This document shows positions 36,034 to 49,877 of a stretch of DNA of 64,000 nucleotides, one piece after another. Position 1 is the stretch's first letter; every line of letters begins with the position of its first letter. Source of the DNA: RBG-16-66-20 sp049651845 (GTDB lineage: Bacteria; Pseudomonadota; Gammaproteobacteria; Burkholderiales; SG8-39); the NCBI GenBank assembly GCA_049651845.1, contig JBASCW010000044.1, positions 1 to 64,000 on the forward strand, written 5' to 3'. Below the pieces are notes generated by a model. That model was not told the origin of the DNA. It made no database searches and worked only from the letters and a program-made list of their open reading frames with translations. Both the position numbers and the translations under genes were made by a program.

Positions 36034-36809
36034 GCGCGGCGCTGGAACTGGCCGCGGTGCGCAAGTCCTTCGGCAAGACCGAGATCATCCGCGGCGTGGA
36101 TCTCGCGGTTCCGCAGGGCGAGCGGCACGCCATCATCGGCCCGAACGGCGCGGGCAAGTCGACGCTCTTCAACCTGGTCAGCGGGCGCTACGAGGTCTCG
36201 GCCGGCGCGATCCGGCTGAACGGGACCGATATCACGGGCCTCAAGCCCTACGAGATCAACCGCAAGGGGCTGTCGCGCAGCTTCCAGGTCACCAACATCT
36301 TCCACAACCTGTCGGTGTACGAGAACCTGCGCTGCGCGGTGCTCTGGTCGCTGGGCTACCGGTATTCGTTCTGGCACCGGTTGAATGCCCTCAGCGACGC
36401 CCGCCACCGCGCCGAGGAGGTGCTGGAGGCCATTGGCCTCGCCGCCCGGCGCGAGCGGCCCGCCGGGATGCTCGCCTACGCCGAGCAGCGCGCGCTGGAG
36501 ATCGGCATCACCATCGCGGGCGGCGCCGACGTGATCCTGCTGGATGAGCCCACCGCCGGCATGAGCCGCTCGGAAGCGGCCCATGTCGTCGACCTGGTGC
36601 GCCGCGTCACCTCGGGCAAGACCCTGGTGATGGTCGAGCACGACATGGGCGTGGTGTTCAACCTCGCCGACCGCATCAGCGTGCTGGTGTACGGCGAGGT
36701 GCTCGCCAGCGGGACGCCGGAGGAGATCCGCGGCAACCCTGCGGTGCAGGAAGCGTACCTCGGCGTCCTCCACAAGGACGGTTCGCACGCGGAGGGGTCT
36801 CATGCTTAA
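36030..36809 (+). CDS. livG: ABC transporter ATP-binding protein (LivG family)
   Basis: 259 aa. Walker A GPNGAGKST, GLSRSFQVTNIF (LivG type), a signature region lacking the classical LSGGQ (AYAEQRALEIGITI), Walker B VILLDEPTAGMS, and the switch His in VEHDMGVV. The C-terminal NPAVQEAYLGVLH is the LivG-typical end. The last 8 bp overlap livF. The start at 36030 overlaps the livM stop (ATGA). Confidence 0.92.
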   Translation: MSAALELAAVRKSFGKTEIIRGVDLAVPQGERHAIIGPNGAGKSTLFNLVSGRYEVSAGAIRLNGTDITGLKPYEINRKGLSRSFQVTNIFHNLSVYENLRCAVLWSLGYRYSFWHRLNALSDARHRAEEVLEAIGLAARRERPAGMLAYAEQRALEIGITIAGGADVILLDEPTAGMSRSEAAHVVDLVRRVTSGKTLVMVEHDMGVVFNLADRISVLVYGEVLASGTPEEIRGNPAVQEAYLGVLHKDGSHAEGSHA

Positions 36810-37497
36810 CGTGCGCGACCTGCACGCCTTCTACGGCAAGAGCCACATCCTGCACGGCGTGCACCTGGACGTGCGCGAGGGCGAGATCGTCTCCATATTG
36901 GGCCGCAACGGCGTCGGCCGCTCGACCACCATCCGCTCGATCATGGGCCTGGTGGACTGCCGCGGCTCGGTGAAATTCAACGGCGCGGAGATGATCGGCC
37001 GCAAGGCTTACCAGATCGCGCACCAGGGCCTGGGCTACGTGCCGGAGAACCGCGACATCTTCCCTACGCTCACGGTGCGCCAGAACCTGCTGCTCGGGCA
37101 GAAATCGACCAAGCCCTCGGCGCGCTGGAAGATGGACGACATGTTCGAGATGTTCCCGCGTCTCAAGGAGCGCGCCGACAACGAGGCCGGGGTGCTGTCG
37201 GGCGGCGAGCAGCAGATGCTGACGCTGTGCCGCACGCTGATGGGCGACCCTTCGCTGGTGATGATCGACGAGCCGACCGAGGGCCTGGCGCCGAAGATCG
37301 TCGAGCAGGTGGCGCAGCTGTTCGAGGAGATCAAGAAGCGCGGCGTCTCGATCCTGCTGGTCGAGCAGAAGCTGGCCATCGCCCTGGACATTTCCGAGCG
37401 CCTGTACGTGATGGGCCACGGCGCCATCGTCTTCGAAGGCACCCCGCGCGACGTGCGCGAGAACGCCGCCATGCGCAAGGAGTGGCTCGAAGTCTGA
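36802..37497 (+). CDS. livF: ABC transporter ATP-binding protein (LivF family) with Arg in Walker A
   Basis: 231 aa. The domain order is normal: signature LSGGEQQMLTLCRTLM, Walker B LVMIDEPTEGLAP, switch region LLVEQKLAIAL. The P-loop reads GRNGVGRSTT, so the invariant Lys that contacts the ATP phosphates is Arg40 (codon CGC at 36919-36921). The rest of the site is intact, so the protein is not obviously dead; some related LivF proteins may share this change. In the heterodimeric LivF/LivG pair one asymmetric site could be tolerated. It overlaps livG by 8 bp. Confidence 0.9.
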   Translation: MLNVRDLHAFYGKSHILHGVHLDVREGEIVSILGRNGVGRSTTIRSIMGLVDCRGSVKFNGAEMIGRKAYQIAHQGLGYVPENRDIFPTLTVRQNLLLGQKSTKPSARWKMDDMFEMFPRLKERADNEAGVLSGGEQQMLTLCRTLMGDPSLVMIDEPTEGLAPKIVEQVAQLFEEIKKRGVSILLVEQKLAIALDISERLYVMGHGAIVFEGTPRDVRENAAMRKEWLEV

Positions 37498-37507
37498 AGG
37501 AGGCCGC

Positions 37508-37759
37508 CTGCCGCAGCTCGACAAGCTGGAGTACCTCTACGGGCAGGTGAACGCCCTGCTCGCCTTCGCCGTGGCGTCGATCCAGTTCCATCCCGATCCG
37601 GAGAAGCTTCGCGACGGCTTTCGCCGCAGCTCGGAGCTGTCGGAAACCAACGCCATGAACGCCGCCGTCTCGGAAGACTACCTGCGCGGCCAGAGCGAGA
37701 CTTCGCAAGCGCTGGAGAAGATCTTCCAGATCGTCTGCCAGCTGAAGAAGAACGAGAAA
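37508..37759 (+). pseudogene. Small conserved-looking ORF whose 3' end is replaced by the palindromic repeat
   Basis: AAGGAGG at 37497-37503 overlaps the livF stop and points to translation just downstream. The frame from CTG 37508 (or GTG 37547) encodes a helical ~83-residue peptide (LDKLEYLYGQVNALLAFA; SEDYLRGQSETSQALEKIFQ; VCQLKKNEK). It runs without a stop into the palindrome, where it adds KRGSEQHF, and stays open on antisense sequence to 38707. The native stop was probably lost when the repeat arrived. Family not recognised. The CTG start is unusual, so the exact start is uncertain. Confidence 0.4.
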
Positions 37760-37815
37760 AAAAGGGGGTCAGAGCAGCATTTCAGCTTCCTGAAATGCTG
37801 CTCTGACCCCCTTTT
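37760..37815. repeat. Palindromic repeat, copy 2 (25-bp perfect arms)
   Basis: Arms 37760-37784 and 37791-37815 are exact reverse complements around a 6-base loop. The sequence matches copy 1 at 14480 except that GCAACATTTC is GCAGCATTTC in the arm; the change is compensated in the opposite arm, so the stem stays perfect. It lies between two convergent reading frames, 1 bp from the stop of the 131-aa gene, and has T-runs suitable for termination both ways. Confidence 0.9.
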
Positions 37816-37816
37816 C

Positions 37817-38212
37817 TCAGGGCATCTGGATCTTGCCGCCCGGCCCGCCGCCCATCGGCGGGATGCCGCCCTGCGGCACGACGATCGAGGAGGCCTGCTG
37901 GCGACGCAGCTCCTGCAGCTCCTTCACGGTGCGCTCGATCGCCGTCTTGGCGGCCGCGCCGAACAGCTTGGCCGCCTCTTCGAGCGATTTCGCTTCCAGC
38001 ACGAAGTTGATCGGCAGCGCGCCCAGCTGGCTCATCACCTGCGTCTCGCCGATGTAGAGCACCTCGCGGCCCGCATCGCGTGCGCCGTTGCCGTCCACCG
38101 GTGTCATGCGCCGGATGGTACCGACGCGCCGGTCGGTGAAGATCTCCTCGAGCCAAAGATCCTTCGGATTCATGTCCGGCTCGATCATGCGTTCGTCAGG
38201 TCGGGTCGCCAT
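37817..38212 (-). CDS. Conserved hypothetical protein (131 aa)
   Basis: I do not recognise a named domain. The protein reads as one compact alpha/beta unit: VGTIRRMTPVDGNGARDAGR, a strand pair VLYIGETQVMSQLGALPINFV, then a long amphipathic helix (EAKSLEEAAKLFGAAAKTAI) and a Gly/Pro-rich tail (IPPMGGGPGGKIQMP). No signal peptide. The shape is like small cytosolic proteins widely conserved in beta-proteobacteria. It may be co-transcribed with the 91-aa gene 9 bp upstream. Confidence 0.65.
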   Translation of the reverse strand: MATRPDERMIEPDMNPKDLWLEEIFTDRRVGTIRRMTPVDGNGARDAGREVLYIGETQVMSQLGALPINFVLEAKSLEEAAKLFGAAAKTAIERTVKELQELRRQQASSIVVPQGGIPPMGGGPGGKIQMP

Positions 38213-38221
38213 GGCGCAATT

Positions 38222-38497
38222 CTATTTCAGGTTCTTCAGGTTCATGGCGATCATCGCCAGCTGCGCGGCGATCGCGGGGTATTCGGGCTTATCCTGGATC
38301 CAGGTCAACGCTGCGATCACATGGGTGCCGAGCTCGGGCGAGCTGAGCTTGTCGACGTCGGCCAAGCGCGCCGCGAGATCCGCCAGCCCGGCCGCTTCGG
38401 CCATCGCGCGGACCTGGGTCAGCCGCTCGACGATGCCCGCCCGATCCAGGTTGGTCGGCCAGCGCAGGGTTTCGTTCTCGTAGCTCGGCGTGGACAT
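38222..38497 (-). CDS. Hypothetical protein (91 aa)
   Basis: A small, mostly helical protein (IVERLTQVRAMAEAAGLADL; HVIAALTWIQDKPEYPAIAA; MIAMNLKNLK) with no motif I recognise and no signal peptide. It ends 9 bp before the 131-aa gene on the same strand, so the two are probably an operon. The start at 38497 is the only ATG that keeps the whole helical region. Function unknown. Confidence 0.55.
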   Translation of the reverse strand: MSTPSYENETLRWPTNLDRAGIVERLTQVRAMAEAAGLADLAARLADVDKLSSPELGTHVIAALTWIQDKPEYPAIAAQLAMIAMNLKNLK

Positions 38498-38606
38498 GGA
38501 TTGCGTTTGTCTTCGCGTCCACTATACGCAAGACCGCGCGCGGCTGCTGCCGGGAAATCCCGACTTTCACCAACCCTGACCCGAAGCGCCGACGAGCGGC
38601 GCCGAT

Positions 38607-40154
38607 TCAGGGACGAACGCCGAAGGCGCTGCGTCCGGGCGTGCGTAGCGGAGCCGCCAGCTCGGCAAATTCGCACAGAAAGCGTCGCGTTTCGCGCGGG
38701 TCGATGATTTCCTCGATGTCGTAGCGCTCGGCGCCGCGCAGGGGCGAGGCGAACTTGCGGATGCGGCTCTCGATCTCGGCGCGCTTGGCGGCCGGGTCGG
38801 GCGCGGCCTCGATCTCGGCGCGGTAGGCCGCTTCCAGGCCGCCGGCGATCGGCAGCGAGCCCCACTCGGCCGAGGGCCAGGCCAGGCGCATGCCGTAGCG
38901 CGACGAGTTCTGGTGCAGCGCACCCGCCACGCCGAACACCTTGCGCACGATCACCGAGCACCAGGGCATGCGCGACTGCAGGATCGCGGTCGCGGCGCGC
39001 ATGCCGCAGCGGATCGTGCCCTCCTTTTCCGCCTCCGGCCCGATCAGGAAGCCGGGGCAGTCCACGAGGTGCACCATCGGCAGGTGGAACACCTGCGCGA
39101 GGTCCACGAAGCGCGTGATCTTCTCCGAGGCGCGCGCGGTCCAGGCGCCGCCGTAGTGCATCGGGTCGCCCGCCATCAGCGCCACCGGCCAGCCCGAGAG
39201 GCGCGCGAAGCCCGTGACGATCGAGCGGCCCCAGAGCCGGCCGGTCTCGAAGAACGAGCCGCGGTCGACGAGCGCGGCGATGATCTTGCGCATGTTGTAG
39301 ACCTTGCGCGGATCTCGCGGTACCGCCTCGATCAGCCACGGATCTTCTCTATCGGGATCATCCTCATTCGGCACTCGCGCGGCCAATTCATGGACGGACG
39401 ATGGAAGATAGGAAAGGAACTTGCGCGTGCGCTCGAAGGCCTCGTCCTCGCTCGCCGCCTCGTCGTCCACCGCGCCGTTGCGCGTGTGGATGTGGCTGCC
39501 GCCCAGTTCGTTCTTCTCGAACCTGCCGTGCGTCCACTCCACCACCGGCGGCCCGGCGACGAACATCTGCGAGCTGTCCTTCACCATCACCGAGTAGTGG
39601 CTCGCGGCGACGCGCGCCGCGCCCAGGCCCGCCACCGAGCCCAGCGCGAGCGCCACGACGGGCACCTCCGCGAGGTTGTCGGTCCACCAGTCCCAGAGGA
39701 AGGCCTTCGGCATCGGCGAATGGCCCTGCAGCTCCAGGTTCTTCACCGAGCCGCCGCCGCCCGTGCCGTCCACCAGGCGCACCAGCGGCAGGCGCAGGTC
39801 GCAGGCCATGCGCTCGACCGCCAGCAGCTTCTGCTTGATGCCGCCGTCGTTGGCGCCGCCGCGCACCGTGAAGTCGTCGCCCGCGACCGCCACCGGCCGC
39901 CCGCCGATGCGGCCGCGGCCGAAGATCAGGTTGGCGGGCGTGAACTCGGCGAGCTCGCCGTCCTCGCCGTATTGCGCCCAGCCCGCGAGCGCGCCGATCT
40001 CGTGAAAGGAATCCTTGTCTAGCAGCCGCTCCACGCGCTCGCGCACCGTGAGCTTGCCGCCGTCGTGCTGGCGCTTCACTTTCTCGGGCCCGCCCATGCG
40101 CCTGGCGAGCGCCTCGCGGCGGCGCAGCTCCTCGACTTCCTTTTCCCAGCTCAT
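38607..40154 (-). CDS. Acyl-CoA carboxylase, carboxyltransferase (beta) subunit
   Basis: 515 aa with two crotonase-fold carboxyltransferase halves. The N-half has GGANDGGIKQKLLAVERMA and VDGTGGGGSVK; the C-half has FHLPMVHLVDCPGFLIGPEAE and RKVFGVAGALHQ. This matches propionyl-, methylcrotonyl- and geranyl-CoA carboxylase beta subunits; the substrate is not decidable here. The biotin-bearing alpha subunit is not adjacent, so it must be encoded elsewhere. The patch at 39340-39420 (SSVHELAARVPNEDDPDRED) has AGA and other AT-ending codons. Possible partner pathways are odd-chain or branched acid catabolism. Confidence 0.88.
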   Translation of the reverse strand: MSWEKEVEELRRREALARRMGGPEKVKRQHDGGKLTVRERVERLLDKDSFHEIGALAGWAQYGEDGELAEFTPANLIFGRGRIGGRPVAVAGDDFTVRGGANDGGIKQKLLAVERMACDLRLPLVRLVDGTGGGGSVKNLELQGHSPMPKAFLWDWWTDNLAEVPVVALALGSVAGLGAARVAASHYSVMVKDSSQMFVAGPPVVEWTHGRFEKNELGGSHIHTRNGAVDDEAASEDEAFERTRKFLSYLPSSVHELAARVPNEDDPDREDPWLIEAVPRDPRKVYNMRKIIAALVDRGSFFETGRLWGRSIVTGFARLSGWPVALMAGDPMHYGGAWTARASEKITRFVDLAQVFHLPMVHLVDCPGFLIGPEAEKEGTIRCGMRAATAILQSRMPWCSVIVRKVFGVAGALHQNSSRYGMRLAWPSAEWGSLPIAGGLEAAYRAEIEAAPDPAAKRAEIESRIRKFASPLRGAERYDIEEIIDPRETRRFLCEFAELAAPLRTPGRSAFGVRP

Positions 40155-40157
40155 CGG

Positions 40158-41027
40158 TCAGAGTTTAAGGGCGATCAGGCCGGCGAGCACCGCCGCGGCG
40201 CCGAGAAGCCGCTCTTTGAAGTGCCCTTCCTTGAGCAGCCAGGCGCCGATCAGCGCGGCGAACAGTACCGAGGTCTCGCGTAGCGCGGCGACGATCGCCA
40301 CCGGCGCGCGCGTCATCGCCCAGAGCGCGATGCCGTAGGAAAGGCCCGACATCACGGCACCGGCGAGGCCGCGCCACCAGTGCCGCGCGGCGTGGCGCAG
40401 GAAGGCGCCGCGCCGGGTCGCGAGCACGGTCAGCCCGAACGGCAAGCCGATGAACACGAACAGCCAGACCACGTAGCGCTCGGCGCCACCCGACAGGCGC
40501 ACGCCCTTCGCGTCGATCAAGGTGTAGGCGGCGACGATCGCCGCGCCAGCAAGCGCCCAGAGCGTCGTCGCCGCGGCGTCCTTGCGCGCGGCACCGCCGC
40601 CGCTCCTGCCCTTGCTGCGCCCGACGAAGCCGAGCGACAGCACGCCGCCGCAGATCAGCAGCACGCCCGCCCAGGCGCTCGCCTGCAGCCGCTCGGCGAA
40701 CCAGAAGCCGCCCACGAGCGCGACCAGGAGCGGCGCGACGCCGCGCATGATCGGGTAGGCGTGCGACAGGTCGCCCAGGCGGTAGGCGGCGGCCAGCGCC
40801 ACGTAGTAGCCGATGTGCACGACGACGGTGGCGAAGATAAAGGGCCAGGACTCGCGCGCCGGCGCCTCCACCACCAGCGTGAGCGGCAGCGCGACGACGG
40901 TTCCGGCGAGCGCCACCAGGGCGGTGTCGAGCAGCGGATCGCGGCCCGCCTTGATGAGGGCGTTCCAGGACGCGTGCAGCAGCGCCGCGCCCAGCACGGC
41001 GAGCGTGACGCCGAGGGTCAGCTCCAA
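40158..41027 (-). CDS. EamA/DMT-family transporter
   Basis: 289 aa with ten hydrophobic segments in two EamA repeats (LLHASWNALIKAGRDPLLDT begins the first; GAAIVAAYTLIDAKGVRLSG begins the second). The topology and length are standard for small-metabolite exporters of the DMT superfamily. No ATG precedes the first helix; TTG 41027 gives the usual N-terminus (ELTLGVTLAVLGAALLHASW). The gene is divergent from gcvT, and only 42 bp separate the two starts. Its stop lies 3 bp from the carboxylase start. Confidence 0.8.
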   Translation of the reverse strand: MELTLGVTLAVLGAALLHASWNALIKAGRDPLLDTALVALAGTVVALPLTLVVEAPARESWPFIFATVVVHIGYYVALAAAYRLGDLSHAYPIMRGVAPLLVALVGGFWFAERLQASAWAGVLLICGGVLSLGFVGRSKGRSGGGAARKDAAATTLWALAGAAIVAAYTLIDAKGVRLSGGAERYVVWLFVFIGLPFGLTVLATRRGAFLRHAARHWWRGLAGAVMSGLSYGIALWAMTRAPVAIVAALRETSVLFAALIGAWLLKEGHFKERLLGAAAVLAGLIALKL

Positions 41028-41057
41028 TCGGTTCGCTTCGGGGTTTTCGTTTGGGAC

Positions 41058-41063
41058 TATTAT
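41058..41063 (+). promoter_or_regulatory. -10-like box for gcvT
   Basis: TATTAT ends six bases before the gcvT ATG at 41070, placing the expected start of transcription at the initiation codon. Only 42 bp lie between gcvT and the divergent transporter start, so there is no room for the glycine riboswitch often found upstream of gcv operons. Confidence 0.45.
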
Positions 41064-41069
41064 CGCTGC

Positions 41070-42140
41070 ATGCGCCGCACGCCGCTGCACGACGCGCACT
41101 GCGCCGCGAACGCGAAGCTGGTCGAGTTCGCCGGCTGGGAAATGCCGCTGCACTACGGCTCCCAGATCGAGGAGCACCACGCGGTGCGCGGCGACGCGGG
41201 CATGTTCGACACGTCGCACATGCTGGCGCTCGACGTCGCGGGCGCCGCGGCGCGCGAGTTCCTGCGACGTGCGCTCGCCAACGACGTGGCGCGGCTGCGC
41301 GCACCCGGCAGGGCGCTCTACTCGTGCCTGCTCGCCGAGGACGGCGGCATCCTCGACGACCTGATCGTCTACCGGCTGGCCGGGGAGCGCTACCGCATCG
41401 TGCTGAACGCGGCCACCGCCGAGGGCGACATCGCCTGGTTCGAAGGCCTGCTCCCGAAGGGCGTCAGCCTGCAGCCGCGCCGCGACCTCGCCATGCTCGC
41501 CGTGCAGGGACCTCGCGCACGCGAGAAGTTCTGGGTCGCACTGCCCGAACTGCGTGTGGCGAGCGGGGCAATCGAACGCTTTTCGTCCATAGAAATGAAT
41601 GAAAGCTTCGTCGCGCGCACTGGCTATACCGGCGAAGACGGCTTCGAGCTGCTGCTGCCGGCCGCGCGCGCGGGCGACGCCTGGCAGCGCCTGCGCGGCG
41701 CGGGCGTGCGGCCCTGCGGGCTGGGCGCGCGCGACACGCTGCGGCTGGAAGCCGGCATGAACCTCTACGGGCAGGACATGGATGCTTCGGTGACGCCGCT
41801 GGAATGCGGCCTTGCCTGGACCGTGTCGCTCGAGGAGCCGCGCGAGTTCGTCGGCAGGCAGGCGCTCGAGCGGCGCAAGCCCTCGGTGCGGATGCTGGGC
41901 CTGGTGCTCGAGGAGCGCGGCGGCGTGCTGCGCGCGCATCAGGCCGTGCGCGGCGAACGCGGCGAGGGCATGATCACGAGCGGCAGCTTTGCCCCCACCC
42001 TGAACACGTCGATCGCGCTGGCCCGGCTGCCTGCGGCCAGCCAGCCCGGCGAGCGCGTGCAGGTCCGCGTGCGGGACAAGGCGCTTGCCGCGCGCACGGT
42101 GCAGCCGCCGTTCGTGCGGCACGGAAAGATCCTGGTCTGA
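41070..42140 (+). CDS. gcvT: Glycine cleavage system aminomethyltransferase (T protein)
   Basis: 356 aa. T-protein features: LHDAHCAANAKLVEFAGWEM at the N-terminus, DTSHMLALDVAG, the YTGEDGFELLLP segment, and the C-terminal barrel with GLGARDTLRLEAGMNLYGQD and ITSGSFAPTLNTSIALA. It takes the methylene group from the H-protein lipoyl arm to tetrahydrofolate, releasing ammonia. Start ATG 41070, with no Shine-Dalgarno before it and a -10 box six bases upstream. It is the first gene of gcvT-gcvH-gcvP, 13 bp before gcvH. The segment at 41560-41600 uses ATA and TCC codons. Confidence 0.92.
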   Translation: MRRTPLHDAHCAANAKLVEFAGWEMPLHYGSQIEEHHAVRGDAGMFDTSHMLALDVAGAAAREFLRRALANDVARLRAPGRALYSCLLAEDGGILDDLIVYRLAGERYRIVLNAATAEGDIAWFEGLLPKGVSLQPRRDLAMLAVQGPRAREKFWVALPELRVASGAIERFSSIEMNESFVARTGYTGEDGFELLLPAARAGDAWQRLRGAGVRPCGLGARDTLRLEAGMNLYGQDMDASVTPLECGLAWTVSLEEPREFVGRQALERRKPSVRMLGLVLEERGGVLRAHQAVRGERGEGMITSGSFAPTLNTSIALARLPAASQPGERVQVRVRDKALAARTVQPPFVRHGKILV

Positions 42141-42153
42141 ACGGAGCCATGCC

Positions 42154-42537
42154 ATGAAGATTCCCGACCATCTGCGCTACACCGCCAGCCACGAATGGGT
42201 GCGGCCGGAACCCGACGGCACGCTCACCATCGGCATCGCCGACCACGCGCAGGATTCGCTCGGCGAGCTGGTCTTCCTGGAGCTGCCCGAGCCCGGCCGC
42301 CCGCTGGCCGCGGGCGAGGCCTGCGCGGTGGTGGAGTCGGTCAAGGCGGCGTACGACGTCTACGCGCCCCTTGCGGGCGAGGTGGTCGCCCGCAACGACG
42401 CGCTGGCGGATGCGCCCAACGAAGTCAACAGGGATTGCTATGCGGCGTGGTTGTTCAGGATCAAACCGGCCGCCGGCGCCCGGCTGGATAATTTGATGGA
42501 TGCGGAGACCTACCGCAAGAGCTTTGGCCAGGCCTGA
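42154..42537 (+). CDS. gcvH: Glycine cleavage system H protein
   Basis: 127 aa lipoyl carrier. The lipoylation site is Lys64 in VVESVKAAYDVY, flanked by the conserved Glu/Val and Ala. SHEWVRPEPDGTLTIGIADH at the start and the C-terminal ETYRKSFGQ region are standard. Length is normal. It shuttles the aminomethyl and dihydrolipoyl groups between P, T and L proteins. GGAG precedes the ATG. It sits between gcvT and gcvP. Confidence 0.94.
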   Translation: MKIPDHLRYTASHEWVRPEPDGTLTIGIADHAQDSLGELVFLELPEPGRPLAAGEACAVVESVKAAYDVYAPLAGEVVARNDALADAPNEVNRDCYAAWLFRIKPAAGARLDNLMDAETYRKSFGQA

Positions 42538-42549
42538 GGGGATCGCGCC

Positions 42550-45426
<2,877 letters not shown>

Positions 45427-45428
45427 GC

Positions 45429-45434
45429 TAGAAT
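45429..45434 (+). promoter_or_regulatory. -10-like box upstream of fadB
   Basis: TAGAAT lies 31 bp before the fadB ATG and directly after the gcvP stop. With the GCAGGAG ribosome site near 45450 it gives a normal leader. No matching -35 box is visible at the expected distance, so an activator may be needed. Confidence 0.4.
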
Positions 45435-45465
45435 TTCCCCTCTCTCCAGCAGGAGTTCACTCGCA

Positions 45466-47550
<2,085 letters not shown>

Positions 47551-47555
47551 ACGAA

Positions 47556-48322
47556 GTGATCACGCGTCAATACGTCTCGCAGGTGCGTCTGAAGCGCGAT
47601 GAAGTGCCTTCGTTCAATCAGTATCCGTTCGCCCTTTCCGCCGTCCGTCATTTGGATGTGCTCGAACTTCACCCGCAAGTAACTTTTTCATCGGGGAGAA
47701 TGGGTCGGGCAAATCCACTCTGCTCGAGGCCATTGCAGTTTGCTGGGGTTTCAATGCGGAAGGTGGCACGAAGAACTTTCGTTTTGGCACGCGCATGTCT
47801 CATTCAACCCTCGAGCGTTTCATCCGACTCTCGAAGGGCGTACGGAAACCACGTGACGGTTTTTTCCTGCGTGCCGAGAGCTTCTTCAATGTCGCAACCG
47901 AAATCGAGCGACTCGACGCAGATGGCGGACTGGGCGGACGCGTCATCGACTCCTATGGCGGCAAATCCTTGCACGAGCAGTCTCACGGCGAATCGTTCAT
48001 GGCGCTGCTGATGAATCGGTTTGGAGGCGAAGGCTTCTATCTTCTTGATGAACCAGAAGCGGCTTTGTCGCCGCAACGGCAGCTCACGGTGCTCTCGCGC
48101 ATCCACGACTTGGTGATTGGGAACTCTCAATTTGTGATTGCGACACACTCGCCGATTTTGATGGCATACCCGAATGCCACCATCTACAGCCTTTCGAATC
48201 AGGGCATCAGGAAGGTGGACTACTACGAGACAGAACACTATCAGGTGATGCACGATTTTCTTGCGCATCCGAAACGGATGTTGGACGTTCTGCTCGATTC
48301 ATCGTCAGCTTCGTCAACGTGA
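47556..48322 (+). CDS. ABC/OLD-like ATPase (COG3910-like), apparently frameshifted
   Basis: A GTG at 47556, 5 bp after fadB, opens a frame (ITRQYVSQVRLKRD, then FALSAVRHLDVLELHPQV). At the T5 run 47684-47688 it breaks; adding one T restores the frame and makes the whole gene exactly 255 codons plus stop. The continuation has Walker A GENGSGKST (near residue 47), FFLRAESFFNVATEIERLD, a signature-like SHGES, Walker B YLLDEPEAALSP and the switch His in IATHSPIL, all typical of stand-alone SMC/RecF/OLD-like ATPases. Base composition is low: 29 of 60 bases are G/C in 48121-48180. The break may be a real mutation, a sequencing error or slippage. It ends in GTGA, overlapping the next gene. Confidence 0.72.
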
Positions 48323-49877
48323 CAGAAGAAATCACTCCGCACCAACTCGTCGGAGCGCTGAGCTGCTCCTTCTGCCGGCGCCCGCAGCAGGAGGCAGGCA
48401 AGCTCGTCGTCGGCCACAACGTCTTTATCTGCGCGGGTTGTGTCAAGTGGTGCCTCGGCCAGTTGGAGGCGGCTCCGGTCGCCGCGGAGACGCGCTTCGA
48501 GCGCACGCATCAACTGATCGCGTGGCATCTGGTGGGGCTCCCGGCCGAGGCAATCGTCACGTCCAAGCGGATCTTTCCCGCGAGAATGCGCGCAGACCTG
48601 CAATTGGCTCTGGAAGAGAGCTTCTCCCAAAGGGCGAAAAAGATGGTCGGCGTCCACGGTGGCTATTCGCACGAGACGCTCTCTTTCTCACAACTGCTTG
48701 AGACAGGTAACTATTCAAAGCTCGTCGGACCATTGGAGTATGAGGAAGTTGAGATCGGCGAGGATCGGCCCATCAAGTGCCTTCGCAACGCGCTTTGGGC
48801 GATGGAGAGCAACGGTGCACGCTGGATGGTGCTGTTGTCCCGTGAACTCGAGTATGGACGGGTCGCCGGGATGCAGATCGAGATCGCTGGTGCCTCTGGT
48901 GAAGCGACGGCGAAGCTGGCCGAGGAAGCATTTGGCCATCTGGAAGCAGCGATTCAGCGGGCATCGTCCTACCGCGGAAAAGTGCTGTCTCTCGAGCGGC
49001 AAGATCAATTCTCCGGAAAATCTAACGCGATTCTGGTGCACCAGCTTCGCAGGGTCGGACGGGAGGATTTGGTCCTCCCCGAACGTACGATCGCAACGCT
49101 GGAGCGAGGCGTGATCGAATTCGCAGCGCAACGTGAGCAACTCAAGCGACTCGGGCTGCCGACCAAGAAGGGATTTCTCTTCTACGGCCCCCCCGGAACG
49201 GGGAAGACCCATACGGTGCAATTCTTGGCCTCTCATTTGCCCGGGCATACCACCTTGCTGGTCACTGCTGAGCAGGTCGGACTCATATCTGAGTACATGG
49301 TGCTCGCCAGGCTGTTGCAACCCTCGATTCTCGTGATCGAGGATGCCGATCTCATTGCAAGAGAACGCACTCAGATGGGACTGCCGATCGAGGAAGTCCT
49401 GCTCAACAAGCTGCTCAACGAGATGGATGGCTTGCGCCCGGACGCCGACATCTTCTTCATTCTTACAACCAACCGGCCGAGCGCTCTCGAGCCAGCGCTA
49501 GCCGACCGCCCCGGTCGTGTGGACCAGGGTATCGAATTCCCGCTGCCAGATCGCGAAGGTCGTACTAGGCTCGCACAGCTCTACGCTTCAGGAATCGCGC
49601 TCGCCGGTGATGTGCTTTCAGAGATCGTCAATCGCACGGAAGGCGTCAGCGGCGCGTTCATCAAGGAGCTCATGCGCCGGTCTGCCCAATACATGCTTGC
49701 GGAGAATGGCAAGACGGCGTTCGCGATAAAGCATGTCCGGCTGGCTCTAGAAGAGATGCTCTCGGGCGGCGCACTTGACGCGTCCCTCGCCGGCGCAAGC
49801 ATTTCGATGAAGAAATTCGAACCGGCAGCGAGTACCATTCGAAAGAACTACGGACACAGGAAATCAAGGAGATCCAA

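Noticed and set aside
37547..38707. A 386-codon open frame across the palindrome and two minus-strand genes
   Set aside because: Past 37759 it is repeat plus antisense of two plausible genes; only the first ~83 codons look like protein.
41028..41069. Possible glycine riboswitch upstream of gcvT
   Set aside because: Only 42 bp separate gcvT from the divergent transporter start, and the likely -10 box is six bases before the ATG, so there is no leader to hold one.
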